A model generated the notes under the pieces. The model saw only the letters and a program-made list of their open reading frames with translations, was not told the DNA's origin and did not search any database. From NCBI GenBank assembly GCA_910588215.1, contig CAJUQJ010000038.1:1-39858 (forward strand): DNA of 39,858 nucleotides. Reading direction: 5' to 3'. How positions within the stretch are numbered: the stretch's first letter is position 1; each line of letters starts with the position of its first letter. The DNA comes from an uncultured Lachnospiraceae bacterium (lineage in GTDB: Bacteria > Bacillota > Clostridia > Lachnospirales > Lachnospiraceae). A program made the position numbers and the translations under genes. Shown here in pieces: positions 9,913-17,382 of this stretch.

Positions 9913-10097
9913 GAATACCTCCTCATCCCTTCCGATGCTCCCGTTGTGCATTCATCTCATTCAGTGCCGCGCCAGATAACTGTATGTAACAAATGCATTC
10001 GGTGAATGTTTCACAGGTAAATATTTTATACGCATGATTAAATGTATCATTTATTATTTTATAAATAATTATATAAAAATTTACCTTCCGTTAATTC

Positions 10098-10126
10098 AGA
10101 ATAACAAATGCACAATTGATTGTCAA
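10098..10126 (-). promoter_or_regulatory. Main promoter of the carbohydrate operon
   Basis: On the minus strand -35 TTGACA (10126-10121) and -10 TATTCT (10103-10098) are separated by exactly 17 nt. An A/T-rich tract upstream (10127-10220) could act as an UP element. A short palindrome, ACAAT-CA-ATTGT, overlaps the -35 box and is a candidate regulator site. The 5' leader to the first ATG would be about 180 nt. The gap 9913-10636 also holds a 15-bp inverted repeat and otherwise no gene I can support. Confidence 0.7.
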
Positions 10127-10440
10127 TAAATATTAAAAAAATGTATATAATTAACAAATTGTAGTTATCATATTTGTCTATTATTTACAATAATTCTTTA
10201 TATTGACTGTATATATAAATTTTTAGATAAATATTTATATATTGGCTGCGTTAAAAAAGACTTCACAATCCTATAGGGAGCAAAGTTTGTAAGCCCTTGA
10301 GGGGTTTAGACGCCTTGCAGAGCCAGATGCATATTGCACAGCAATAAATTACCTCTCGCATCCGTGTGCATATGGTTTTTTCATAGGAAAGATATTTACT
10401 TCAGCATTTCACGGCAACAAGATCCTGCCTATGAAATAAA

Positions 10441-10495
10441 TAATGGCAGTATAACACTGCCCGGACATTGCCGTTTCAGCGTTATACTGCCATTA
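10441..10495 (-). terminator. 15-bp perfect inverted repeat, possible terminator of the pcp operon
   Basis: Arms TAATGGCAGTATAAC (10441-10455) and its exact complement (10481-10495) enclose a 25-nt loop. On the minus strand the arm is followed by a T-rich stretch. It is about 140 nt past the pcp stop codon. The long loop is unusual for an intrinsic terminator, so a small repeat element is an alternative. Confidence 0.45.
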
Positions 10496-10636
10496 CTGTT
10501 ACTCATTTTCCTGAGATCATCATACCTCTTAGGTTCACGGAGTCCGCAGTGTAATGCGTACTCCTGATTGACAAGTTACTTCTGCAGTAATATATATATT
10601 CTTACTCTCTAGTCTGACAGGACTCCATAGACGTCA

Positions 10637-11278
10637 CTAATGCGTCGCGCCGCCGGTCACTTTAATATCCTCCTCCGTGTCCACGATGGCCTCGATCGCC
10701 GCCTCGATCGCTTCCACCATCACATCCTGCGACATGGAAGGCATATTCTTCTTATCAAGCACCTGCTGCGGCAAAAATGGGATATGGATAAAACCGCTGC
10801 GTTTCCCCGGATATCTGGTCGCCAGCAAATGACACACACCATAAGTCACATGATTGCACACGAAGGTACCCGCCGTATTGGAAACAGACGCCGGAATATT
10901 TCTCTCCTGAATCCGCTGTACCATTGCCTTGATCGGCACCGTCACAAAATAAGCATCCGGTCCTTCCGGATAGATGGGCTCGTCTATAATCTGGTTCCCT
11001 TCGTTATCCGGAATCCGGCAGTCATCCACGTTAATCCCCACACGCTCTACTGTAATATCCGGTCTGCCGCCTGCCTGCCCGATCGACAAGACCACATCCG
11101 GATCGTATTTTGCTATCGCCTCATCGATCACATGAAGAGATTTATGGCAGACCGTAGGGATTTCTAATTTGATGATCTCGGCTCTGCCAATCGTATCCGG
11201 CAGTCTCTTCACAGTCTCGATCGCAGGGTTGATCGGCTCCCCGCCAAACGGGTCAAACCCGGTAACTAATATTTTCAA
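10637..11278 (-). CDS. pcp: Pyroglutamyl-peptidase I (pyrrolidone-carboxylate peptidase)
   Basis: This cytoplasmic cysteine peptidase of family C15 removes N-terminal 5-oxoproline from peptides. With the TTG at 11278 as start it has 213 residues, the usual length, and begins MKILVTGFDPFGGEPINP as family members do. GGAGG lies just upstream of the TTG. An in-frame ATG at 11290 overlaps that Shine-Dalgarno and is less likely. The catalytic triad is visible as Glu78 (TVERVGIN), Cys141 (TFVCNH) and His165 (GFIHIPFLP). It is the last gene after the DUF969 and DUF979 membrane proteins, an arrangement found in other Firmicutes. The three probably take up and process pyroglutamyl compounds, though that joint role is inferred. 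Confidence 0.96.
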   Translation of the reverse strand: MKILVTGFDPFGGEPINPAIETVKRLPDTIGRAEIIKLEIPTVCHKSLHVIDEAIAKYDPDVVLSIGQAGGRPDITVERVGINVDDCRIPDNEGNQIIDEPIYPEGPDAYFVTVPIKAMVQRIQERNIPASVSNTAGTFVCNHVTYGVCHLLATRYPGKRSGFIHIPFLPQQVLDKKNMPSMSQDVMVEAIEAAIEAIVDTEEDIKVTGGATH

Positions 11279-11362
11279 CCTTTCCTCCATTCCGAAGCGC
11301 TACAAGCTCCTGTTAACCTCCATGATTCCGCGCTGCGAAATCCCAGTTCTGTTCCCTGCCGT

Positions 11363-12325
11363 CTATTTAAAACCGATCGCAAGCATCAAAATGATATGTA
11401 CGACGATCATCAGAAGCGCCATCGGAATCTGGGCTTTGATCACCGACCACTTGGGATCTTTCGTCTCCAGAACCGCGCAGGGCACAATATTGAAATTTGC
11501 CGCCATAGGTGTCATCAACGTACCGCAATAACCTGCTGTCATACCAAGCACGCCGATGATCGCCGGATTACCTCCCTGTGAAATGACAAAAGGTACACCG
11601 ATTCCGGCCGTAATGACCGTAAAGGCCGCAAAAGCATTGCCCATGATCATCGTAAAGACCACCATGCCAAAAATATAGATGATAACGCCGACCACGATAT
11701 TCCCCTGCGGGACAACAGAAGAGATCATCCCTGAGATCACCTCTCCCACGCCCGCTTCCGCAAACACACTTCCGAGCGCCCCCAGAAGCTGCGGCAGCAG
11801 ACAGGCCGCCCCCACCTGCATCAACAGACGAGAGGTATCTTCCTTCGTATCGGCAAGCTTCGGCTTACAGATCACAACAGCCAGTACCAACGCGATAACA
11901 CAGGCAACACCCGTCATGATCGCCCCGTTTAAAGCCGTGGGCGTCGCCACTCCATCCTTGACCACATCATATTTAACAAAAGAAAGGATCAGCGCGATCA
12001 GTCCTACGGTAACCGCCGGCACAAAGATCTTCGTTCCGATTCTTTCGCTGGCTGCTTTCCTAAACTCCGGTGTGGATTCCTGGAACTTCCCGATCTTTAC
12101 CTGTTTGGTCACTGTCAGGCAGCCCATAGCGATCAGCATAGCGCCCACCACCGCCGAAGGCAAAACTTTACCGAACATGAAAATAATCCCTGTCAGCGCC
12201 CAGAAGAGCATCGTCCCCAACCTCGCCGACTCATTTTTCCTGGCACGAAACGCCGTCAGAAAACATACCAGTCCACAAAGCACATAGAAAAATTCCGGAA
12301 AATATACGCCTAAAAAGTTAGTCAT
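11363..12325 (-). CDS. DUF979 family membrane protein
   Basis: This 320-residue integral membrane protein has about nine hydrophobic segments. It matches the DUF979 pattern, including a long Gly/Ala-rich helix set and a conserved GMTAGYCGTLMTPMAANFN stretch near the C-terminus that resembles substrate-binding re-entrant loops of transporters. The stop of the upstream DUF969 gene overlaps its ATG at 12325 by four bases, so the two are translationally coupled. DUF969 and DUF979 proteins occur side by side with pcp, and together may form a two-component transporter for 5-oxoproline or pyroglutamyl peptides. That function is inferred from neighbourhood only. Confidence 0.88.
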   Translation of the reverse strand: MTNFLGVYFPEFFYVLCGLVCFLTAFRARKNESARLGTMLFWALTGIIFMFGKVLPSAVVGAMLIAMGCLTVTKQVKIGKFQESTPEFRKAASERIGTKIFVPAVTVGLIALILSFVKYDVVKDGVATPTALNGAIMTGVACVIALVLAVVICKPKLADTKEDTSRLLMQVGAACLLPQLLGALGSVFAEAGVGEVISGMISSVVPQGNIVVGVIIYIFGMVVFTMIMGNAFAAFTVITAGIGVPFVISQGGNPAIIGVLGMTAGYCGTLMTPMAANFNIVPCAVLETKDPKWSVIKAQIPMALLMIVVHIILMLAIGFK

Positions 12326-12996
12326 GACTTCTTGCCCCCTTTCACCTTCCTGTCAAACAACAATACTTGAACGATTGTCAATACCACGGAAATGACCATC
12401 ACATAGATTGCCGAAGACGCGATATCCGACAAAGATACCTCATAGCCTGCCACCGCCAGTCCTGATTGGATCAGCACTACACTGGCCGAAGCCGGAAAAC
12501 AATTCTGGGCAAAGAAATTACCAAAGTTCTCCGTTGCCGCCGAAAGGCCCTTGACCTTCTCTTCTTCCTTATCACTTAAAGGGCATCCCTTGGAAGCTTC
12601 CGCTGCCGCAGATGTCATTGGCAGGATTAACGGACGGATAAACTGTACATGACCACCGATACGAATATTCAATGCAGACGCGATCGAACGGACTACCATC
12701 CAGATTGACAGCACTTTACCTGCAGACGCATTCTTAATCTTCCCGATCAGATAAGCAGCTCTTTCTTTCATGCCATATCTTTCGATGATGGCGATCACTG
12801 GAAACATGATCAGGAAAATGGACATCAGTCTGTTATTCACGAAAGATTCCCCGATAATTTCCAGAATATGTACGAAATCCAACCCTGCGACCAAACCCGT
12901 GACTATCCCCGCAACCAAGACCACCGCCAGTACGTCCAGTTTCAGTGCAAAGCCTAAAACAATGATCAAAATTCCTATTAATTTAATGTATTCCAT
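12322..12996 (-). CDS. DUF969 family membrane protein
   Basis: This 224-residue membrane protein has about five or six hydrophobic segments. The central part carries the conserved RIGGHVQFIRPLILPM and ENFGNFFAQNCFPASASVVL stretches characteristic of DUF969. The latter looks like a polar loop inside the membrane. It begins the pcp cluster and overlaps the DUF979 gene by four bases (ATGA). The intergenic stretch upstream contains a TATAAT box. It is best read as one half of a DUF969/DUF979 membrane pair linked to pyroglutamate metabolism, with transport activity unproven. Confidence 0.88.
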   Translation of the reverse strand: MEYIKLIGILIIVLGFALKLDVLAVVLVAGIVTGLVAGLDFVHILEIIGESFVNNRLMSIFLIMFPVIAIIERYGMKERAAYLIGKIKNASAGKVLSIWMVVRSIASALNIRIGGHVQFIRPLILPMTSAAAEASKGCPLSDKEEEKVKGLSAATENFGNFFAQNCFPASASVVLIQSGLAVAGYEVSLSDIASSAIYVMVISVVLTIVQVLLFDRKVKGGKKS

Positions 12997-13089
12997 TTTG
13001 CAGCTCCCTTCGTCAGCATTTCAGCTATGTTTTCTCTTATTTCTGCGCTGCTGTTTGCGCATAATGAGTTTCCTCCTTCCCTTTTTCCA

Positions 13090-13095
13090 ATTATA
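13090..13095 (-). promoter_or_regulatory. Possible -10 box of the DUF969-DUF979-pcp operon
   Basis: TATAAT on the minus strand about 95 nt upstream of the DUF969 start, inside an A/T-rich stretch between the fumarase stop and the operon. No convincing -35 is seen at the right distance, so this is tentative. Confidence 0.3.
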
Positions 13096-13121
13096 CATGA
13101 ATTATAATTTTATCGTTTATC

Positions 13122-13691
13122 CTATTCCGCTAACGCACAATACTCTCCGACGGCGGTCTCATACAGATCATTTCCCTTTGAATCCATCACCACGATCACC
13201 GGAAAATCCTCTACTTCCAGTCTGCGGATCGCCTCGGTGCCAAGATCATCATAGGCGATCACCTCGGAACTCTTGATGGATCTTGAAAGCAGCGCCCCTG
13301 CGCCGCCCACCGCCGCGAAATAAACGGCGCCGTTTCTGACAATGGCCTCTTTGACCGCGGCACTTCGTTTCCCCTTGCCGATCATGCCGATCAGCCCCAT
13401 ATCCAGAAGCGTCGGAGCATATTTATCCATACGGCTGGCGGTAGTCGGTCCGGCAGAGCCAATGGGCCTGCCCTCCCTGGCCGGGGAAGGTCCCATATAA
13501 TAGATCACATTTCCCTGCATCGCAAGCGGAAGTTCCCCACCCTGTTCCAACGTTTCCTGCATTCTCTTATGGGCGGCATCTCTTGCCGTATAGATCGTAC
13601 CGGTTATGTACACATAATCACCGGCCTGCAGTCCGGCCGCAGTCTCTCTGCTCATAGGGGCCTGTACATGTCGTTTCATTCTTCTATCCAT
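13122..13691 (-). CDS. Class I fumarate hydratase, beta subunit (C-terminal type)
   Basis: This protein of about 189 residues corresponds to the C-terminal swivel domain of iron-sulfur fumarases and L-tartrate dehydratases. Motifs seen include AGDYVYITGTIYTARDAAH, MGPSPAREGRPIGSAGPTT with the conserved GPTTASRMD, and GKGKRS. Starts at 13691 and 13679 are both possible; the frame runs further upstream but overlaps the alpha subunit and is not used. With the alpha subunit 62 nt upstream it forms the enzyme interconverting fumarate and malate in the cytoplasm. Two-gene class I hydratases can also be tartrate dehydratases; fumarase is favoured because no tartrate genes are nearby. Confidence 0.93.
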   Translation of the reverse strand: MDRRMKRHVQAPMSRETAAGLQAGDYVYITGTIYTARDAAHKRMQETLEQGGELPLAMQGNVIYYMGPSPAREGRPIGSAGPTTASRMDKYAPTLLDMGLIGMIGKGKRSAAVKEAIVRNGAVYFAAVGGAGALLSRSIKSSEVIAYDDLGTEAIRRLEVEDFPVIVVMDSKGNDLYETAVGEYCALAE

Positions 13692-13753
13692 GCCTTTCCT
13701 TATATTTATGATCTGCCTTCCTGTCCTGACGTTCCTATCCCGGCATTTGGCTC

Positions 13754-14599
13754 CTACAACACCCGCACCGCATGTCTGTTCACATGACAGCAGATGTTCA
13801 CCGCCACCGGCAGCCCTGCTATATGCGTAGGATAAGTGTTCACATTCACGGCCAGTGCCGTCGTTGTGCCGCCCAGTCCGCCGGGACCGATGCCTGTCCG
13901 GTTGATCTTCCGCAGCATCTCCTCTTCCAGATCCTTCACGTACGGTATGTCCGAACGCTGATCCACCGGCCGCGTCAGGGCTTTCTTTGCCAGCAGCGCA
14001 CATTTCTCAAAGGTACCGCCGACACCCACACCCACCACCATGGGCGGGCAGGCATTCGGTCCGGCGTCCCGCACTGCCGTCAGAATCGCATTCTTAACGC
14101 CCTCGATCCCGTCTGCCGGCTTTAACATAAATACCCGACTCATATTCTCACTACCAAATCCCTTGGGTGCTACCGTAATCTTCACCCGATCACCGGAAAC
14201 CATCTCGTAATGGATCACAGCCGGCGTATTATCTTTCGTATTATCCCGCAAGATCGGATCTTTCACCACTGACTTGCGAAGGTATCCTTCCGTGTACCCC
14301 TGTCTTACACCTTCATTGACCGCTTCTTCCAGAAGGCCGCCCTCAAAGTGCACATCCTGCCCGATCTCCAGAAAGATCACAGCCATTCCCGCATCCTGGC
14401 AGATCGGAATCATATCCTCACCCGCAATCTTAAGGTTATCCTGCAGCTGGCACAAAATCTGTCTACCCAGAGACGCCTTTTCTGCCTGAGCCGCTTCTTC
14501 CATTACCGCTGCCATATCCCCGGACAGAAAATGATTGGCTTCGATACACATTTCCTTAATGTTACGCGTAATATCCGCAACGTCTATATTCCGCATCAT
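13754..14599 (-). CDS. Class I fumarate hydratase, alpha subunit (N-terminal type)
   Basis: This 281-residue catalytic subunit carries the 4Fe-4S cluster. The expected cluster cysteines are Cys67 (PICQDAGM), Cys184 (NACPPMVVGVGVGG) and Cys270 or Cys271 (VNICCHVNRH). The start at 14599 follows GAGAAAGGAC with good spacing; the frame extends to 14638 but would overlap the end of the HIT gene. The gene sits between the HIT hydrolase and the beta subunit in one minus-strand run. It hydrates fumarate to malate together with the beta subunit, and the labile cluster is consistent with an anaerobe. Confidence 0.93.
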   Translation of the reverse strand: MMRNIDVADITRNIKEMCIEANHFLSGDMAAVMEEAAQAEKASLGRQILCQLQDNLKIAGEDMIPICQDAGMAVIFLEIGQDVHFEGGLLEEAVNEGVRQGYTEGYLRKSVVKDPILRDNTKDNTPAVIHYEMVSGDRVKITVAPKGFGSENMSRVFMLKPADGIEGVKNAILTAVRDAGPNACPPMVVGVGVGGTFEKCALLAKKALTRPVDQRSDIPYVKDLEEEMLRKINRTGIGPGGLGGTTTALAVNVNTYPTHIAGLPVAVNICCHVNRHAVRVL

Positions 14600-14616
14600 T
14601 TTACGATGTCCTTTCT

Positions 14617-15033
14617 CTACTCCTCTGCTCCGAAGCATTTTACAACAGCTTCCAGCTCTTCCTGCGTGACTTCCTGCGGCTTCCAGCCAATCTTCTGTCC
14701 ATCATCCCGATACCTGGGAATCAGGTGCATATGGAAATGGAATACGGTCTGTCCTGCCAGTTCTCCATTATTCTGCACCAGATTAAATCCTTCGCAGCCA
14801 AGACGTTCCGTCATCTGCGTTGCCATCTTCTTCGCCAGCTTCATCACTTCCCCTGCCATCTCATCAGGCAGCTCATAGAGATTTGCATAATGATCCTTAG
14901 GCAGAATCAGGGCATGTCCCTTCGATGCCGGTCCCAGATCCAGGATTACCCGGAATTTATCGTCTTCATATAATGTCTTAGAGGGAATCTCCCCGTTTGC
15001 GATCTTACAGAAAATACAGTTTACGTCTTTCAT
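14617..15033 (-). CDS. HIT family nucleotide hydrolase (HinT-like)
   Basis: This 138-residue protein has the histidine triad as VFHFHMHLIP (His99, His101, His103), which catalyses hydrolysis of nucleoside phosphoramidates or dinucleotides. The N-terminus CIFCKIANGEIPSKTLYEDD is the classic HIT family start, with a Cys pair that may bind zinc. Length matches bacterial HinT/Hit proteins. The ATG at 15033 follows AAGGAGATTGGT. It ends just upstream of the fumarase alpha start and could share a transcript with it. The physiological substrate is uncertain. Confidence 0.95.
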   Translation of the reverse strand: MKDVNCIFCKIANGEIPSKTLYEDDKFRVILDLGPASKGHALILPKDHYANLYELPDEMAGEVMKLAKKMATQMTERLGCEGFNLVQNNGELAGQTVFHFHMHLIPRYRDDGQKIGWKPQEVTQEELEAVVKCFGAEE

Positions 15034-15129
15034 ACCAATCTCCTTCTTAACAATCCCCTTATCCTATGTCTGTACCCCATGTCTTTTCACACCCAAATAC
15101 GCGTGAAGATTAGGGCAGACATACCCGAA

Positions 15130-16128
15130 TCACTTCGTTCCAAACACCAGCACCTGATCCAGAGCCCTGAGTATCTTAAAATCACCCTTCATTCTCATAT
15201 CGCCCGCCATAAAGGATGCCTGAAACGTATTCTTACCATTTACAATATCCTCAAGGGTCGATCTGGTCATCTGCACTTCCACATCGGCCCGACCGCCGCT
15301 GCCGTAATAACACTGAAGATTTCCACCCTGTATTTCTATGACCAGCGGTGTCTTCTTCCCTTCTATAGTCATTCTGTAAGTGGCATTCATACCCGGCTGC
15401 GGTTTAAAATGTTCACGGATCTCCTGCAGAAACTCCTCAGGGTCATCTCTGTCGCTGCTTCCCATCAGGTCTCTGAACATACTCGCCAGTTCCTGGATAT
15501 CCGCTTTCTGGCGTTGTACATAGGTATCATCCGACACAAACTGCGACAACTGCTCGGATTCCTGCGGTGTAAAATTAATATTTTTCGTGATGGCAATCTT
15601 CTGCTTCACCGCCTGATTGCTGGCCGGCAGACAGGGCAGTTTCTGATTGATCGTCCGATACAGATTCTCCGCCTTCTTCTCTATGATGCGAATAAAATCC
15701 TCATTCTCTTCCAGCATGGAGGTATCGGCAATATAACCGCAGATACCGCTGCAAGGCCTCCCGCCCAGAATCTCCCATGCCGTAGCAAGGTTCAGCTTTC
15801 CTTCCCGTTCCCCATAGGTCGTAGACATGACGATCGGACACATATAGATCTGGCTTATCACCTCTTTATCCCCATATAACCAACAAGAATCCAGGAATTG
15901 ATACATATAGCCGCCTATTCCGTACCACTCCACGGTACTGCCCAGAATAACGCCATCCGCTTCCTTTAAACTCTGGGGCAGTGTAGTAATGCTGTTCTTC
16001 AGATCATACAGGTAGAATGTTTCTACTGTAACACGAAGCTCCTCCAACACTTCTTTCATCTTATTCAATACAAAAAGTGTCGGATCGTCCATCAATCCCC
16101 GGCCGCCATAATAAATATTAATTTTCAT
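15130..16128 (-). CDS. Flavodoxin-like NAD(P)H-dependent reductase fused to an SCP2 domain
   Basis: This 332-residue protein begins with a flavodoxin/NADPH-dependent FMN reductase fold (MKINIYYGGRG, then ADGVILGSTVEWYGIGG for the flavin loop), covering about residues 1-175. A helical linker follows. The last ~100 residues resemble the SCP2 sterol-carrier fold (YRMTIEGKKTPLVIEIQGG ... FMAGDMRMKGDFKILRAL), which binds hydrophobic ligands. The ATG at 16128 follows GAGGGGATCA and overlaps the end of the rhomboid gene by 11 nt, so the two are co-translated. The fusion suggests reduction or sensing of a hydrophobic compound, but no substrate can be named. Confidence 0.8.
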   Translation of the reverse strand: MKINIYYGGRGLMDDPTLFVLNKMKEVLEELRVTVETFYLYDLKNSITTLPQSLKEADGVILGSTVEWYGIGGYMYQFLDSCWLYGDKEVISQIYMCPIVMSTTYGEREGKLNLATAWEILGGRPCSGICGYIADTSMLEENEDFIRIIEKKAENLYRTINQKLPCLPASNQAVKQKIAITKNINFTPQESEQLSQFVSDDTYVQRQKADIQELASMFRDLMGSSDRDDPEEFLQEIREHFKPQPGMNATYRMTIEGKKTPLVIEIQGGNLQCYYGSGGRADVEVQMTRSTLEDIVNGKNTFQASFMAGDMRMKGDFKILRALDQVLVFGTK

Positions 16129-17206
16129 TGATCCCCTCATCCTTTCCTGTTCTGAAATATGGGCGCAGCATACAGAAACATGCCGCCAACGCGAATCCCA
16201 TGAGTACACCGCCTATATGCGCTGCATTATTAACATCCGTGCTCGTAAATCCGCAGTATAGAGAAAACGCGATCACAAAGACCATTCGACTGATCGTCAC
16301 AGACTCCATCCGGCCACGCTGCAGGATGACCAGAAGCAGCAATGCGCCTTCCACACCAAAAACCGCCCCACTGGCTCCCACGGAACTGATATAGTCTCCG
16401 GACAGCAATTCATAACCCATGGATACAATGCTCCCCGCAATTCCCGAAAGAAAATACAAAACCGTATACGGAAGATGTCCGATCCTCTTCTCCACGATCT
16501 CTCCTACATAATACAGGATGATCATATTGCTGAACAGATGTCCTGAATCCGTATGCAGAAACATGGAAGTGAGCACCCGATAAAATGATCCGTCCTCTAT
16601 GACCATCATAACGCCAAGCGCACCTTTATTATATAACACTCTTCCGGTAAATGTACATATCAGAAATACGATCACGTTGCTTACGACCAGACAGAGAGTA
16701 ACCCAGGGCAGCCCTTTGATCCTTGACTTATCCCAGTGTCGGCGGTCTGCTTTACGCGATGCATAAGGTGTCGGCCCACTCTGTTCATACGCTGTATCCT
16801 CGTCCTTTGAAGATGAGAATAGAAATTCCTCCAGAATTCCCTTCCACCCATAGAAATCATCTGCCTGATTCTCATGAATGATCAATCTATTGCTCTTTGT
16901 GTCAATCATCCAGCAGAAACTGTCACTGGCACTAAACTGCCTGGCTCGCTGCGTATCATCGGTCAAGATCAGGGAAAGCAGATGTACCTCCTGTTCTCCT
17001 CTTTCGTGCATAAATTCCAGAATCTTCTGCTTCAGATGAGTGAATTGTTCCTCGGAAACAGAAACTCCGGTTCTGTAATCGATGACATGTATAACAACAA
17101 CCCCTTGATATTCCCTGCGATAATAAAACATAAATTCAGGAAAATTTGAAGGGACTTTATGATATCCAGTTTGTTCAAAAAGGCATTCCAGTTTTTCCGA
17201 TACCAT
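16118..17206 (-). CDS. Rhomboid family intramembrane serine protease
   Basis: This 362-residue protein has about 160 cytoplasmic residues, with no domain I recognise, followed by a six-helix rhomboid core. The catalytic serine is in GASGAVFG (Ser279) and the catalytic histidine in AAHIGG (His330). The HLFSNM motif is also present in a luminal-side helix. Rhomboids cleave membrane-anchored substrates. The ATG at 17206 has GGAG six bases upstream; an earlier TTG overlaps that site and is rejected. The gene ends inside the start of the flavodoxin/SCP2 gene, indicating a two-gene unit. The N-terminal soluble part resembles that of other Firmicutes rhomboids and may be regulatory. Confidence 0.92.
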   Translation of the reverse strand: MVSEKLECLFEQTGYHKVPSNFPEFMFYYRREYQGVVVIHVIDYRTGVSVSEEQFTHLKQKILEFMHERGEQEVHLLSLILTDDTQRARQFSASDSFCWMIDTKSNRLIIHENQADDFYGWKGILEEFLFSSSKDEDTAYEQSGPTPYASRKADRRHWDKSRIKGLPWVTLCLVVSNVIVFLICTFTGRVLYNKGALGVMMVIEDGSFYRVLTSMFLHTDSGHLFSNMIILYYVGEIVEKRIGHLPYTVLYFLSGIAGSIVSMGYELLSGDYISSVGASGAVFGVEGALLLLVILQRGRMESVTISRMVFVIAFSLYCGFTSTDVNNAAHIGGVLMGFALAACFCMLRPYFRTGKDEGINEN

Positions 17207-17382
17207 GACATACTCCAATGCTCTTATCCATAGAAAGCAACAAATGAATCTGCCTCTTTCCAGCTATTAAAACCCAGTCACGCGGTTAAATCATACTGAT
17301 AAGAGGGTATCACTTTCGGTATGTCCTGTCAAATGTCTGCAAACGACCATCCGGCTCGTTGTTCACTGGAACAAACCGAAGT

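Noticed and set aside
11679..12287. Plus-strand frame of 202 codons
   Set aside because: Antisense to the DUF979 gene; its Thr/Ala/Pro-rich product mirrors a membrane protein's complement.
13122..14003. Long frame upstream of the fumarase beta subunit giving a 293-residue protein
   Set aside because: The first ~100 residues overlap the alpha subunit in another frame and have no family similarity; the real start is at 13691 or 13679.
14599..14645. Possible fourth copy of the GCTTCGGA leader element near the end of the HIT gene
   Set aside because: GTTGTAAAATGCTTCGGA matches in part only and encodes the conserved-looking C-terminus of the HIT protein; chance cannot be excluded.
15079..15879. 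Plus-strand frame of 266 codons
   Set aside because: Antisense to the flavodoxin/SCP2 gene, with an atypical composition rich in His, Arg and Leu.
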